64,000 bases of DNA, from the NCBI RefSeq assembly GCF_000002235.5, contig NW_022145596.1, positions 27,073,299 to 27,137,298 of the forward strand. The letters are read 5' to 3'. This DNA comes from Strongylocentrotus purpuratus. Taxonomy: Eukaryota; Echinodermata; Echinoidea; Camarodonta; Strongylocentrotidae. A program made the translations under genes and the position numbers. A model generated the notes under the pieces. That model did not search any database. It worked only from the letters and a program-made list of their open reading frames with translations, and was not told the origin of the DNA. This document shows positions 10,779 to 22,554 of the stretch, piece by piece. Numbering within the stretch: position 1 is the stretch's first letter; the number at the start of each line of letters is the position of its first letter.

Positions 10779-13700
10779 ATGGCTTTGTCTTCATCATCAG
10801 TAAGTGCAGATGATAAATTTCAGTTGGCTTAATTAATTTTATGATTGATGGATGACATTTTGTCCTAAAAATTTAATTCTTAATTTGTAAGTAAAAAGCG
10901 CTGTCCCACATGTTGAATTTTAAGTTGTTTACTTAGACCTAACTGTTACTAGATCTAGAGTAAAGGAGGGAGTAGACTAGATCTAATCGACCATCTTCAG
11001 TTTTCGGCCTATCCGTTGGATGCATGGTAAAATCCCTTTAAATAATAGCATTTCACATATCCCACACCAAATTTGTCTGTCTCTTTCGTTCGTTAGCCTC
11101 TGGCGCTAGTGTAGAGTATGTAAAAAGGAGCCGGTAATCGGCCAGCTCCAGTTTTCGGCCGATCGGTTGGATGCAAGGTAAATTCACTCTAAAATACATC
11201 GCATAATAGCATAACACATATCCCACACATACCATACCATGCCAGTGTCACTGAAGAACCACATTTGCAATGGAAAATATATCCTAAAATATCACATTTT
11301 AGCGATGTAATCGCCGGTCCCGCTACCCAAATCTGAAAAATCGAGTATCTTACGCGTGTCTGTAAGAAATATGGGTACCATAAAATGAGCTTTATTTCAA
11401 GTATTTTTCAGATTTAGAGCCCGATTTTGTGCTAGTCGCAAGCTCAAAAGTATCTCATCGCATGTATTAAATCAATGCAGCCGCACACCGCGACGCACAC
11501 ACGATATCTCTGTCTAATTCAGATTCAAACTTCCGATCACCGCTGTGCCTGTCTTCGCCGGAGCACAAGGGAGCTCCGGCGTGGGATACCTGCTCCGCCC
11601 GCTTGTGCTGTACATCAGCGCGGAAACGCACGGCGCCGCGAGCGCTTCCTATTGACTTTGTACATGCGGCCGTAAACTGAAACGCTCGGCCGATAACTGG
11701 CTCCAAAACAGTGAAAATTGAAATGAATATTGTCATGGCAATTCGTGATTTTTTTCTGGGATTCTTTTTTTGTTTAAATAATAATAATATTTGCTTCATG
11801 ATTTGAACAAGAAATGATTATGAATAGGAAGTAAAGAGTCCTAAAAATAGGATTTTGTCTTAAGTGGCCGAAAACGGGCTCCTTTACTCTAGTTCCGTAT
11901 TCGTTTTTTTAGCAGTCTCATATCCATTCTTAGCAAAGGAATTTTAGCCCAATTTTTACTAATTTTAATCATAATCATATATTGCATTTTGCCCTTGAAT
12001 TTGGATCACATCCGACATCGGGAAGCCTCCGTTTGGGGCTTCGATGTCGACATCGTCGCTCAGTACCGACTCCGCGCTATAGCTTTGCAACTCAAACTGA
12101 AGCTATCAGTCTAAAATTATGCAAGCTTCTCGTATAGTTTATGGTATCGTGCATGTGCGTAATACCATAAAGCATACGCGAAGTTTGCTTAATTTTAGAC
12201 TGATAGCTTTAGTTTGAGTTGCAGAGCTATGCGGAGACGGTACTGAGCGACGACGTCGACATCGAAGTAAGAGAGAGCCGACCTTACCCAAATCAGTGGC
12301 TAACGAAGGAAAGAGACAGAAAAATTCGGTCTAATACCATTCTATGCAAGAGACACTGAAGAACCACAGTTGCAATGGTAAATATATCCTAAAATATCAC
12401 ATTTTAGCAATGTAATCGGTGGTCCCGCTACCAGAATCTGAAAAATCAAGTATCTTACGCATGTCTGTAAGAAATATGGGTAGACCTCGACCATAAAATG
12501 AGCTTTATTTTCAAGTATTTTTCAGATTTAGAGCCCAATTTTGTGCTAGTTGCAAGCTCAAAAGTATCTCATCGCATGTATTAAATCAATGCAGCCGGAC
12601 ACCGCAACGCATACACGATATCTCTGTCTAATTCAGTTTCCAATTTCGATCAACGCAGAGCTAGTTTTCGGCCTCGCGAGCACCCGGGAGCTCCGGCGTG
12701 GGATACCTGCTCCACCCGCTTGTGCTATAGATCAGCGCGGAAACGGGCAGCACGCGCGCACGCTTCCTATTAGCTTTGTACATGCGGTCGAAAACTGGCT
12801 CGCTATGCCGATAACTGCCTCCGAAACAGTGAAAATTGAAATGAATATTGTCATGGCAATTTGTGATTTTTTCCTGGGATTCTTTTTTTGTTTAAATAAA
12901 AATAATATTTGCTTCATGATTTAAACTAAAAATGATAATAAATAGGAAGTAAAGATTCCCAAAAATAGGATTTTGTCTTAAGTTGTCGAAAACCCCCTCG
13001 TTTACTCTAGACGGCGCTTATTCAGAAACTTATCCAAAATTTGACCTGTAACTCCGGCGTGGAGATACCCTACTAAAACATACCAAAAATCAAGTAAATA
13101 TTCATTATTATTCATATTTTTAGGCCTGATAATGGGCCACCCTGCATAGTAATAATGTTCAAACCTCAATTTTTTATCATATCAAATTGCGTAATGCAGG
13201 CAAGATCGCCAAGCGCGTTTCCTTCGTTAAAACTTTAATACCGGTAAAATACTCTTCTATTACAACATAATGCGCTTCTTCAGAATCAAATTATTTGGAG
13301 TATTTTTCCTAAAAACAAAGACTTATGATTTCTCACAGGATACATGGCAAACTCCTGCACAATACAATTGCATACCGTCTCGACGGTGGGGTGCGGGCAC
13401 AGGCGCGTGCGTGAAGTTAGCGACTGTAATGATGAATTACTCACGTGAATTTAATGAGGATCTGAGATTTCAGTCGCGCCTGCACCCCACCGTCGGTACA
13501 CTATACGCCAGGGGCGTAAATCCCGGGGGGGATGGGGGGGCTGCATCCCCCCCCCTGGCTTGAAGTACAATCATCCCCCCCTGATATTACAAAACAAAGA
13601 GAGAAAAAAGGAAGAAGGAGAAAAAAAAATGTGATTGTTTCAATTTCAGCATAATGCATGAGAAATTAGTTTTTGTTTGTTTTAATGTATGCTGTATAGC

Positions 13701-16700
13701 CTACACGTATACAGTATGTCACGATCACTAAGAGTAGTTTCGTGACGTGCGCGAACAAGCACTTCATAAACTTCAGAATGATTTTTCGTTATTTTGCAAG
13801 GTATTATTATAGCCCAGACGTAAAGTGCGCCAGCGCTTAAAAAGTGCAATCATGTACAGTAGATGCCCGGCTCCCCCACTTAGTGTTATTTAGGGTACAC
13901 GTATGCTCGTTCCTTCCATTTGAAAGCACCCCCCACCCTATCTCAGGACTGCCAACATTTCTGAATCTCCCTTTCGCCGGCTTTTTGCTGGCTTTTCCTG
14001 CCTTGGAGAGCCCCCCCCCCCCCCCCCAAAAAAAAAAAAAAAAAAAAATCCGGAACACTGCTAAATGTACCACACCCCCCCTCAATTTTAGGTGAGCTCT
14101 AGTCGATCGAGGGGGACTGGGGGCCAATGCTTTTACTTTTCAAAATGAAATAATCCTGAATGAGTTTTCAAAGCTAGCAGGAATTTCAGTAATTTGATCC
14201 CGGGATTTGATCAATTTTTCTATGATATTCAAGATATTTTATAACCTCCTTTTTCGTTTCTCAGGAGTCCAAAGAGAGAGAGACAAAAAACCCACCCCCT
14301 TTTAAAAGAAATTAAGAGTCGAGAATGGTACAACGAAACGTCTTCTTTCTCTAATGATTTAATGAAACGTAAAAGCTTCCGCGCTTCGCGCCGGTGGGGG
14401 AAGGGAAAAACCGAATTCAGATGAGGATTAAAAGTCGAGAACGTTACAACGAATCGTCTTCTTTCTCTAATGATTTAATGAAACGTAAAAGCTTCCGCGC
14501 TTCGCGCGGGAGGAGGGGGGAAACTGAATTCAGATGAGGATTAGGAGTCGAGAACGGTACCACGAATCGTCTTCTTTCTCTAATGATTTAATGAAACGTA
14601 AAAGCTTCCGCGCTTCGCGCGGGAGGGGGGGGGGGGAACTAAATTCAGATGAGGATTAGGAGTCGAGAACGGTACCACGAATCGTCTTCTTTCTCTAATG
14701 ATTTAATGAAACGTAAAAGCTTCCGCGCTTCGTGCGGGAGGGGGGAAGGGAAAACTGAATTCAGATGAGGATTAAAAGTCGAGAACGGTACAACGAATCG
14801 TCTTCTTTCTCTAATGATTTAATTAAACGTAATAGCTTCCGCGCTTCGCAGGGGAGGGAGGGGGGGGGGGAGAAAAACTAAATTCAGATGAGGATTAAAA
14901 GTCGAGAACGTTACAACGAATCGTCTTCTTTCTCTAATGATTTAATGAAACGTAAAAGCTTCCGCGCTTTGCGCGGGAGGGGGGGGGGAAACTGAATTCA
15001 GATGAGGATTAGGAGTCGAGAACGGTACCACGAATCGTCTTCTTTCTCTAATGATTTAATGAAACGTAAAAGCTTCCGCGCTTCGCGCGGGAGGGGGGTG
15101 GGGGGACTGAATTCAGATGAAGATTAAGAGTCGAGAACGGTACAACGAATCGTCTTCTTTCTCTAATGATTTTATGAAACGTAAAAGCTTCCGCGCTTTG
15201 CGCGGGAGGGGTGGGGGGTCTGAATTCAGACGAGGATTAAGAGTCGAGAACGGTACAACGAATCGTCTTCTTTCTCTAATAGTGTTTGTTGTTTGTTCGT
15301 TTGTGTGTGTGCGTGCGTGCGCGATCGCGCGCGCTTGCGTAAATTAGTGTGGGCGTGTGCTCGTGCTAGTATGTGATGGCTATCGCCGATCATCCCCCCC
15401 ACTCCTCGGTACGGGTTTACGCCCCTGCTATACGCTGCCCCTGCATGTGTGTACTTGTATAGCATTTTGAAAACTTTAAGTTGGTAAACCTGTAGGTCCA
15501 GAGACTGAAACAGATGAGCTTTTCAGATCCTGACTTGGATTTCATATACTAGATAGCATGGAAATTACTTTCAAATCAGTGAAACGGAATGTAATTTCAA
15601 AGGTTTTGCTCCGTGTTCTTTTTCTTTGTTGTTACAGCAATTTTCAGCCATTGATCAAGCATGTGAAGCAGGAGAACAATTCTACAAGGTTTTCTATGAA
15701 AACTTTGACAAGAAGAGAACAGTAAGTTTCCTATGTATTCTACTTGTAACTGGTCTTTTTATGCCTCCGCCACGGAAGGTGGTGCCGGAGGCATCATGTT
15801 TTCGGGTTGTCCGTCCTTACGTCCGTACGTCCGTACGTCCGTCCGTACGTCCGTACGTCTGTACGTCCGTACGTCCGTCCGTACGTCCGTCCGTCCGTCC
15901 CGTTTGACCGTTATCACAATATCTCAAGAACCATTTAAGATTTAAACTTAAGACTCGGGAATAGTATTTATCACCATAGGAAGACGATCTGATTAGATTT
16001 TGGAGTACGTAGGTCAAAGGTCACAGGTCACAGAGGTCAACTTATGAAATTCCTTGTATTGAGTTTGTTAGCGCGATATCTCAAGAACCATTTAAGATTT
16101 AAGCTTCAAACTTAATGTATCACCATAGGAAGACGATCTGATTAGATTTTGGAGCACGTATGTCAAAGGTCAAGGGTCACAGAGGTCAACTTATGAAATT
16201 CCATACATTGAGATTGTTATCATGATATCTCAAGAACCACTGGAGATTTAAACTTCAAACTTAATGATAGTGTGTATCACCATAGGAAGACAATCTGATT
16301 AGATTTTGGAGCACGTATGTCAAAGGTCAAGGGTCACAGAGGTCAACTTATGAAATTCCATACATTGAGATTGTTATCATGATATCTCAAGAACCACTGG
16401 AGATGTAAAAACTTCAAACTTAAGGATAGTATGTATCACCATAGGAAGACGATCTGATTAGATTTTGGAGCACGTAGGTCAAAGGTCAAGGGTCATAGAG
16501 GTCAACTTATGAAATTCCATACATTGAGATTTTTATCATGATATCTCAAGAACCACTGGAGATGTAAAAACTTCAAACTTAAGGATAGTATGTATCACCA
16601 TAGGAAGACGATCTGATTAGATTTTGGAGCAGGTAGGTCAAAGGTCAAGGGTCACAGAGGTCAACTTATGAAATTCCATACATTGAGATTGTTATCATAA

Positions 16701-19700
16701 TATCTCAAGAACCACTGGAGATTTAAACTTCAAACTTAATGATAGTGTGTATCACCATAGGAAGACAATCTGATTAGATTTTGGAGCACGTAGGTCAAAG
16801 TTCAAGGGTCACAGAGGTCAACTTATGAAATTCCATACATTGAGATCGTTATCGCAATATCTCAAGAACCACTGGAGAATTTTCACTTCAACTTAATGAT
16901 AGTATGTATCACCTTATCATAATATCTCAAGAACCACTGGAGATTTAAACTTCAAACTTAATGATAGTGTGTATCACCATAGGAAGACAATCTGATTAGA
17001 TTTTGGAGCATGTAGGTCAAAGGTCAAGGGTCACAGAGGTCAACTTATGAAATTCCATACATTGAGATTGTTATCATGATATCTCAAGAACCACTGGAGA
17101 TTTAAACTCCAAACTTGTTTAAATTGCTCTATGGCGGAGGCATCATTTTCGACTGCACGCAGTCAAAATTCCATCTAGTTTTATTATGCCTCCGTCACGA
17201 AGTAGCCGGAGGCATTATGTTTTTGGGTTGTCCGTCTGTCCATCTGTCCGTACATACAATACGTACAGACTTCCGTTCTCGTGATCGCATTATCTCAAGA
17301 ACCGATTGATGGATACCTGCCAAACTTAGGTCATGTATGTATCTTGCAGAGCTAATGAATTAATTAGATTTTGGGGTCACAAGGTCAAAGGTCACTGCTC
17401 ATTATGTATGCAAAAATAGCTTGTGATCGTGTTATCTCAAGAACCGATTGATGGATTTCTGCCAAACTTTGGTCATGTATGTATCTTGCAGAGCTAATGA
17501 ATTGAACAGATTTTGGGTTCACAAGGTCAAAGGTCAAAGGTCATAGTGCTCATTATGTATGCACAAATAGCTTGTGATCGTGTTTTCTCAAGAACTGATC
17601 AATGGATTCCTGTGAAACTTAGGTCATGTATGTATCTTACATAGCCAATGAATTGATTAGATTTTGGGGTCATTAGGTCAAAGGTCTCAGGGCTCATTAT
17701 ATATGCATAAATAGCTCGTGATCACATCAGTAGAACCGATGGACAGATTATCATCAAACGCAGGACATGTATGTATCTTGCTGAGCCAATTAACTGATTA
17801 GATTTTTGGGTCATGTGGTCAAAGGTCATGGGTCTCATTTTATATATATATGCAAAAATAGCTTGTGATCGCATTATTATCAGAATCAATTAAACTTGAA
17901 TTTGAAAAATTGCTTCTGTTTTGGTTTGTGAAATCGCTCAATGGCGGAGGCATCATTTTCGACTGCCTGCAGTCGAAGTTCCATCTAGTTGATAGTGGCA
18001 TCTGCTATGTGGGGGGGGGGGTGATCAATTTGGTCTGAAGTTCAGTTAAGCATACTCATTTCAATACGCACTGATTGATTTTTTACAAAATGTTTAATCA
18101 TATTAATAATACAATCTTAAATGTCTGTAGTGGATGTCCAGTTAAGATTTTTATGCCTCCGCCACCGAAGGTGGTGCCGGAGGCATCATGTTTTCGGGTT
18201 GTCCGTCCGTACATCCGTCCGTACGTCCGTCCCGTTTGCAATATCTCAAGAACCATTTAAGATTTAAACTTAAGACTCGGGAATAGTATTTATCACCATA
18301 GGAAGACGATCTGATTAGATTTTGGAGCACGTATGTCAAAGGTCAAGGGTCACAGAGGTCAACTTATGAAATTCCATACATTGAGATTGTTATCATGATA
18401 TCTCAAGAACCACTGGAGATTTAAACTTCAAACTTAGTGATAGTGTGTATCACTATAGGAAAACGATCTGATTACATTTTGGAGCACGTAGGTCAAAGGT
18501 CAAGGGTCATAGAGGTCAACTTATGAAATTCCATACATTGAGATTGTTATCATATCTCAAGAACCACTGGAGATGTAAAAACTTCAAACTTAAGGATAGT
18601 ATGTATCACCATAGGAAGACGATCTGATTAGATTTTGGAGCACGTAGGTCAAAGGTCAAGGGTCACAGAGGTCAACTTATGAAATTCCATACATTGAGAT
18701 TGTTATCATAATATCTCAAGAACCACTGGAGATTTAAACTTCAAACTTAATGATAGTGTGTATCACCATAGGAAGACAATCTGATAAGATTTTGGAGCAC
18801 GTAGGTCAAAGGTCAAGGGTCACAGAGGTCAACTTATGAAATTCCATACATTGAGATCGTTATCGCGATATCTCAAGAACCACTGGAGAATTTTCACTTC
18901 AAACTTAATGATAGTATGTATCACCATATCATAATATCTCAAGAACCACTGGAGATTTAAACTTCAAACTTAATGATAGTGTGTATCACCATAGGAAGAC
19001 AATCTGATTAGATTTTGGAGCACGTAGGTCAAAGGTCAAGGGTCACAGAGGTCAACTTATGAAATTCCATACATTGAGATTGTTATCATGATATCTCAAG
19101 AACCACTGGAGATTTAAACTCCAAACTTGTTTAAATTGCTCTATGGCGGAGGCATCATTTTCGACTGCACGCAGTCAAAATTCCATCTAGTTTTTTTAAG
19201 TGTTGATTCTTAATCCTAAAATATCCCCCGCCTATTTTACAAAGATATACATTGTAATAACACTACCAGAATATTGAGAGTGTAATAGGAATGAGATATT
19301 ATGCAGTAAACAATGGCAATTTGCTGTCTCACTTTATTTCTACAACAGTACCCAGTGCTCAGGATCTATAAATGAAGATGTAGTGATAAGGAATTGAATT
19401 TGGGTTTTCTAGGTCATTATTTTAATCATTCACAGGGCAGATTCTTAATCCACAGCACCATCAAGGAACACCAGTGTGAAGCCTATTTCACATGATGCAT
19501 TGTGGGGAAAAGTCGACAAAACTATCCGCTGTGACATTGTTATATACCCTATAAGATAAGGGGATTCAATCAGAATTGTTTGTGGGGAAGGTTCGAATAG
19601 CTTTTCTGGGGTAGAATTTTGCACTGATTCCAATTGTTGATCCAATTATTGAGCCTTCTCACAACATTTTGGTTATATCGCCTCAGAGCCAAAACTGATG

Positions 19701-21480
19701 ATTATGGTCACTTTTGCTCAGGGGTAATTTTTCAAATCATTATTATCGGCAAAGGAGTTACGATGGGCTTATTTTATGTAAAAACGTGTCTTGATGCTGG
19801 AAAAAGTTGTACAATAGAGTACCGAAGCTGTGAAATCATAATCTATTTTTGGAATTTCTCAATTTTTTCTTCATTTTCCGAAAGAGCATCAAAAATCATG
19901 TCCAAATGGGAACTCAGTGTTATATTGCTCTGGCTCGTAATGTTATGAACCAGAGCAATATAACACTGAGTTCGATAGGCAACCTTTTTATTCAGATGGT
20001 CATATCTCAGCCAATACTCAACCTATTCAAACAGTTTTCGACATTTGGACATTACTTTTGGTGGTCTTTCTGAAAATGAACAAAATATTGAGAAATTCCG
20101 AAAATAGATTTTTGTTGACGTCACACTTCACCACTCTATAGAATTTACTCTCATCAGCAACAAGATAGTCATTCTGGTCGCTGTTTGGCACCCAAATGAG
20201 AATTTGTATCAATTTTTGTCAAAAATCAGGCCAATTATTCAGAGAGAATCAATTCATGTGCGGGTTTTGACATCCAAATTAAATACAAGAAATTAAGCCC
20301 TTTTTCATCTGCTTGGAGCCTTAACACAGAGTAAACTCCCTTCTGGCTCTCTACATACGTTTGATATAATTTCAATGTCTTGATCGTCCTTTATGAAGCT
20401 CCTGGGCAAGCTTTACTTGGACAGTGCCACCATGGTATGGAATGGCAATCCTGTATCGGGGTCGGCTGAGATCACCAAGTTCTTTGATAAACTCCCAGTC
20501 TCGGAACACAGGGTGGATACACTAGACTGTCAACCAATACCAAGTGAGTAATACTCTGCCTTTTACTGGAAAAAAAATTGTGTCAGGCTCAAGAATAGTC
20601 ACTTTTAATATATGATATATTATGGTATATTCGCCCAAGGTAGCTCGAGTATCAGTATGAAGATGGTTTACCCTGATTACCCTGCAATCAAATTAGGAAC
20701 TTTGTGATGTCATTGCGAACTTCTTCTTTTCATTTTTTTAAAATAATCATTCCCATCATAAAATTTAAAGAAAATAAGCCTATGAAGAAGATTGTTTTAT
20801 TTGTAAGAAGTAAAGAAATGGGATGAATATAAAGTGCAGTGAGTGAAGAGCGATACTGTAGAAGTATTAATCCCTGAAATTGTAATGTGTGACCAAATTT
20901 TGTTTTCTCAAGATCACTGAATGTAAAATAAATTTCACCTTCTTAATCTGTGTGGCAATTCCTGCCAAAGGGTTAGAATCTTGTACATGTTTAATGATTT
21001 GCTTAAAAAGATTACTTAAAAAAAACAAATTATCATTGAAGCAGAAATAATAGTGCATAGTAAAGTGTAAGCCTAGTGAAGTGTATGAAAATGGAATTGA
21101 ATTTACACCTTTTTTACAATTATATAACAGTAAGAATTTATAAGTTCACATTTTCTTATTCTATATGAAATTCATTCTGTATGTAACCATTTTGATTACC
21201 TATGTATGAAATCCAACCTATGGTTGCAACTGATATGAAATTGTTTGTTAATTTTGTGGCACAGAAGGGGCTAAGTTTTTTGTTTCTCATCCAGTCTTTT
21301 CATATTACTCTCTCATCAGCTGAGGTTACGGATAACCAGACGTCTGTTCTCGTCGTAACCAGCGGTAAGGTGAAATTCGACGGAAAAGGGAACTTTCCTT
21401 TTGCTCAAAACTTTGTCCTCACGCAAACGCCAAATAGAGTTTGGAAAGTAGCAAGCAGCTCCTTCAGATATGAAGAATGA
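10779..21480 (+). CDS. NXT1/NXT2-like: NTF2-related mRNA export protein (NXT1/NXT2, p15), four exons
   Basis: This is the small NTF2-fold partner of the export receptor NXF1 (TAP); the heterodimer carries mRNP through nuclear pores. Coding exons are 10779-10799, 15638-15721, 20399-20543 and 21320-21480. They have GT-AG borders and phases 0, 0 and 1 and sum to 411 nt, giving 136 residues and a TGA stop; animal NXT proteins are about 140. Exon 1 gives MALSSSS. Exon 2 gives the helix AIDQACEAGEQFYKVFYENF. Exon 3 carries LYLDSATMVWNGNPVSG and the LPVSEHRVDTLDCQP segment. Exon 4 carries SVLVVTSGKVKFDG, FAQNFVLTQ and the terminal VWKVASSSFRYEE. These match the NXT family in order and spacing from recall; no search was run. 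Introns of about 4.8, 4.7 and 0.8 kb are filled with mobile-element debris. Which vertebrate paralogue is closer cannot be judged, and a single invertebrate NXT is expected. No in-frame damage is seen. Confidence 0.93.
10955..11892. mobile_element. Candidate TIR element in NXT intron 1
   Basis: CTAGAGTAAAGGAG at 10955 and CTCCTTTACTCTAG ending at 11892 are inverted, with TTTCGGCC-type words just inside each end. A second internal copy of the left end begins near 11110, so the structure is composite. No transposase frame is supported. Confidence 0.5.
11249..11892. repeat. ~650-bp direct repeat, copy 1
   Basis: From CACTGAAGAACCACA to TTTACTCTAG this is a close copy of 12354-13010. Shared landmarks are TCTGAAAAATC, AATGCAGCCG, GAGCTCCGGCGTGGGATACC and GTTTAAATAA. 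The small frames in both copies are corresponding readings of the same repeat. Confidence 0.9.
11905..12340. repeat. Foldback repeat B, copy 2, with ~110-bp arms
   Basis: Arms containing CGATGTCGACATCGTCGCTC, GTACCGACTCCGCGCTATAG and CAACTCAAACTGAAGCTATC pair with inverted partners up to about 12266, around a centre near 12155. It is closely related to the 4.0-4.4 kb copy. It lies between two direct 650-bp repeats in NXT intron 1. Confidence 0.75.
12354..13010. repeat. ~650-bp direct repeat, copy 2
   Basis: Parallel to 11249-11892, differing by scattered substitutions and small indels. Together they bracket foldback repeat B. Confidence 0.9.
13015..13500 (+). repeat. Dispersed repeat A, copy 2, joined to a hairpin repeat
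   Basis: Contains TGTAACTCCGGCGTGGAGAT and GGAGTATTTTT...AAACAAAGACTT, then ACAATACAATTGCATACCGT and a GGTGGGGTGCGGG / CCTGCACCCCACC hairpin. The same succession occurs at 45.17-45.95 kb. The hAT element starting at 13509 interrupts its right arm. Confidence 0.65.
13509..15427. mobile_element. Non-autonomous hAT-type element (1.9 kb) with internal minisatellite
   Basis: The ends are CAGGGGCGTAAATCCCG and, inverted, CGGGTTTACGCCCCTG. They are flanked by an exact 8-bp target duplication, CTATACGC, at 13501-13508 and 15428-15435. An 8-bp duplication with CAGGGG termini is the hAT signature. The interior has no transposase, only C/A-rich tracts and a tandem array. The element sits in NXT intron 1, inserted near one arm of an older foldback repeat. 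Confidence 0.85.
14330..15290. repeat. Minisatellite inside the hAT element, ~115-bp unit, nine copies
   Basis: CTTCTTTCTCTAATGATTT recurs about every 113-116 bp (14342, 14458, 14571, 14686, 14802 and on to about 15270). Each unit includes GAAACGTAAAAGCTTCCGCG, a short palindromic CGCGCTTCGCGCG, a variable poly-G tract and GAATTCAGATGAGGATTA. Confidence 0.93.
15758..17186 (+). mobile_element. CCTCCG-bounded module 1 with ~157-bp tandem repeat
   Basis: Starts ATGCCTCCGCCACGGAAGGT and GGTGCCGGAGGCATCATGTT, then a (GTCCGTAC)n tract, then about eight 150-160-bp units (ATCTCAAGAACCACTGGAGA, GGAAGACAATCTGATTAGAT, AGGTCAAAGGTCAAGGGTCA). It closes with ATGGCGGAGGCATCATTTTC and CCATCTAGTTTT. No protein is encoded. 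Superfamily unknown. Confidence 0.8.
17184..17992 (+). mobile_element. CCTCCG-bounded module 2 (divergent subfamily)
   Basis: Same borders (ATGCCTCCGTCACGAAGTAG ... GGCGGAGGCATCATTTTC ... CCATCTAGTT) but a different ~150-bp internal unit (CAAGAACCGATTGATGGAT, CTCATTATGTATGCA). It directly abuts module 1. Confidence 0.8.
18149..19193 (+). mobile_element. CCTCCG-bounded module 3, close copy of module 1
   Basis: Opens ATGCCTCCGCCACCGAAGGT and ends in the same ATGGCGGAGGCATCATTTTC...CCATCTAGTTTT. It has fewer internal units than module 1. All three modules lie in NXT intron 2. Confidence 0.8.
19670..20275. repeat. Large inverted repeat with a perfect 23-bp hairpin at its centre
   Basis: Perfect 23-bp arms at 19911-19933 and 19950-19972 (AACTCAGTGTTATATTGCTC... 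and its inverse) surround a 16-nt loop. Degenerate pairing extends outward, for example ATCTATTTTTGGAATTTCTC against GAGAAATTCCGAAAATAGAT. It is probably a foldback element in NXT intron 2. Confidence 0.75.
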
Positions 21481-21890
21481 AGTTTGAAAGACAAAGACTT
21501 TGGGCATTAACCTGTAAAGTTACACTTCATCAGACTTGAAAATACTTTAATAACATGGTCACTCATGATAGAGAGATCCCCATCATGACCTAGCTTTCTG
21601 TTCATCAGATCAAGGAATGAAGTGGGTAACATCTGACTTTGCCAAGTACCTCTTGAAGAGAAGAATTCATCACTTGACGTCAAAGATACCATTTGGGATG
21701 GAATTCATCGCTTTTTGCAGAAAGTTGATGTTTGGTATTGTGCTTTGGGTGTGTGAGATCTGCACAGATTGCTTATAGCACCCATACAGTAGATGAATGT
21801 ACCTTGAAACCAGTGATGACTGAATTTGCTAATGAAGTATTTATGAATGAAGACATAATCTTCGTCATTTTAACCTCTCTCAAGCTCTAA

Positions 21891-22508
21891 AGGGCCTATC
21901 TCACTGAGCAGCGAATGCTTGCGAACGTTGCGAATTTGGATTCGCCAACTTTTCTGACGAATGTTGGGGAAAATCAGCGACATTAAGTGACGTTTAGCGA
22001 CAATTAGCAACATTTTAGCGAATGTCTCCGAAAGTGTTTGCGAAAGGCAGTTGGCGACTATTAGCGACTGTAAACAAATGCTAGCGACAACTTTTGCGAA
22101 GATTAGCAATTATTTGCCAATCCTTTGCCACTATTTGTGAAAGTTTGAGACCTTTTGCTAACTACTGGTACTCAATGGGTCGATTTTATAAAGGAACCAT
22201 ATGGTAACGTGGTCGCTAGCTTTGGCGAAACACAGAGAACTCACGAAAACAAAGAGCAAAACCGTTTAACAACCGTTTGCAAAGGCTTACGACTGTTTTG
22301 CAAACGCTAACGACTGTTTTGCAAACGCCTGCAACTGTTTGCGGAAAAATAAATTCGCAAAGAAATTTTGAACATGTTCAAAATTTCTTTGCGACAAGAA
22401 AAACTGTTTGCGATCTTTCTTGCAACCTTTTACAACATTTTACAAACTCTGGCGAAACCCCAAATTCGCTACGTTCGCAAGCATTCGCCGCTCAGTGAGA
22501 TAGGCCCT
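21891..22508. mobile_element. PIF/Harbinger-like MITE, 618 bp
   Basis: Long inverted termini AGGGCCTATCTCACTGAGC...GCTCAGTGAGATAGGCCCT are flanked by TAA at 21888-21890 and 22509-22511. A 3-bp TAA duplication fits PIF/Harbinger. The interior is dense in GCGAA, TTAGCGAC and TTTGCAAAC words. It lies about 0.4 kb past the NXT stop codon, so it may be in the 3' UTR. Confidence 0.72.
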
Positions 22509-22554
22509 TAAGGAAGGAGAGAATGTGATAACAAAGGAGAATAGTATATCTTAA

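Noticed and set aside
11249-13010. Direct 650-bp repeats considered as a pair of LTRs
   Set aside because: No TG...CA ends, no target duplication, and only a foldback repeat of about 460 bp between them. No retroelement protein is visible.
3941-13071. Inverted GTATCTCCACGCCGGAGTTAC words considered as ends of one 9-kb transposon
   Set aside because: A third copy at 45.2 kb shows the word is internal to a dispersed repeat, and no target duplications match across the 9 kb.
15626-16017. Arg/Ser/Val-rich frames VRPSVRTSVRP
   Set aside because: Translations of the (GTCCGTAC)n tract of a mobile module. Only 15638-15721 is a true exon (NXT).
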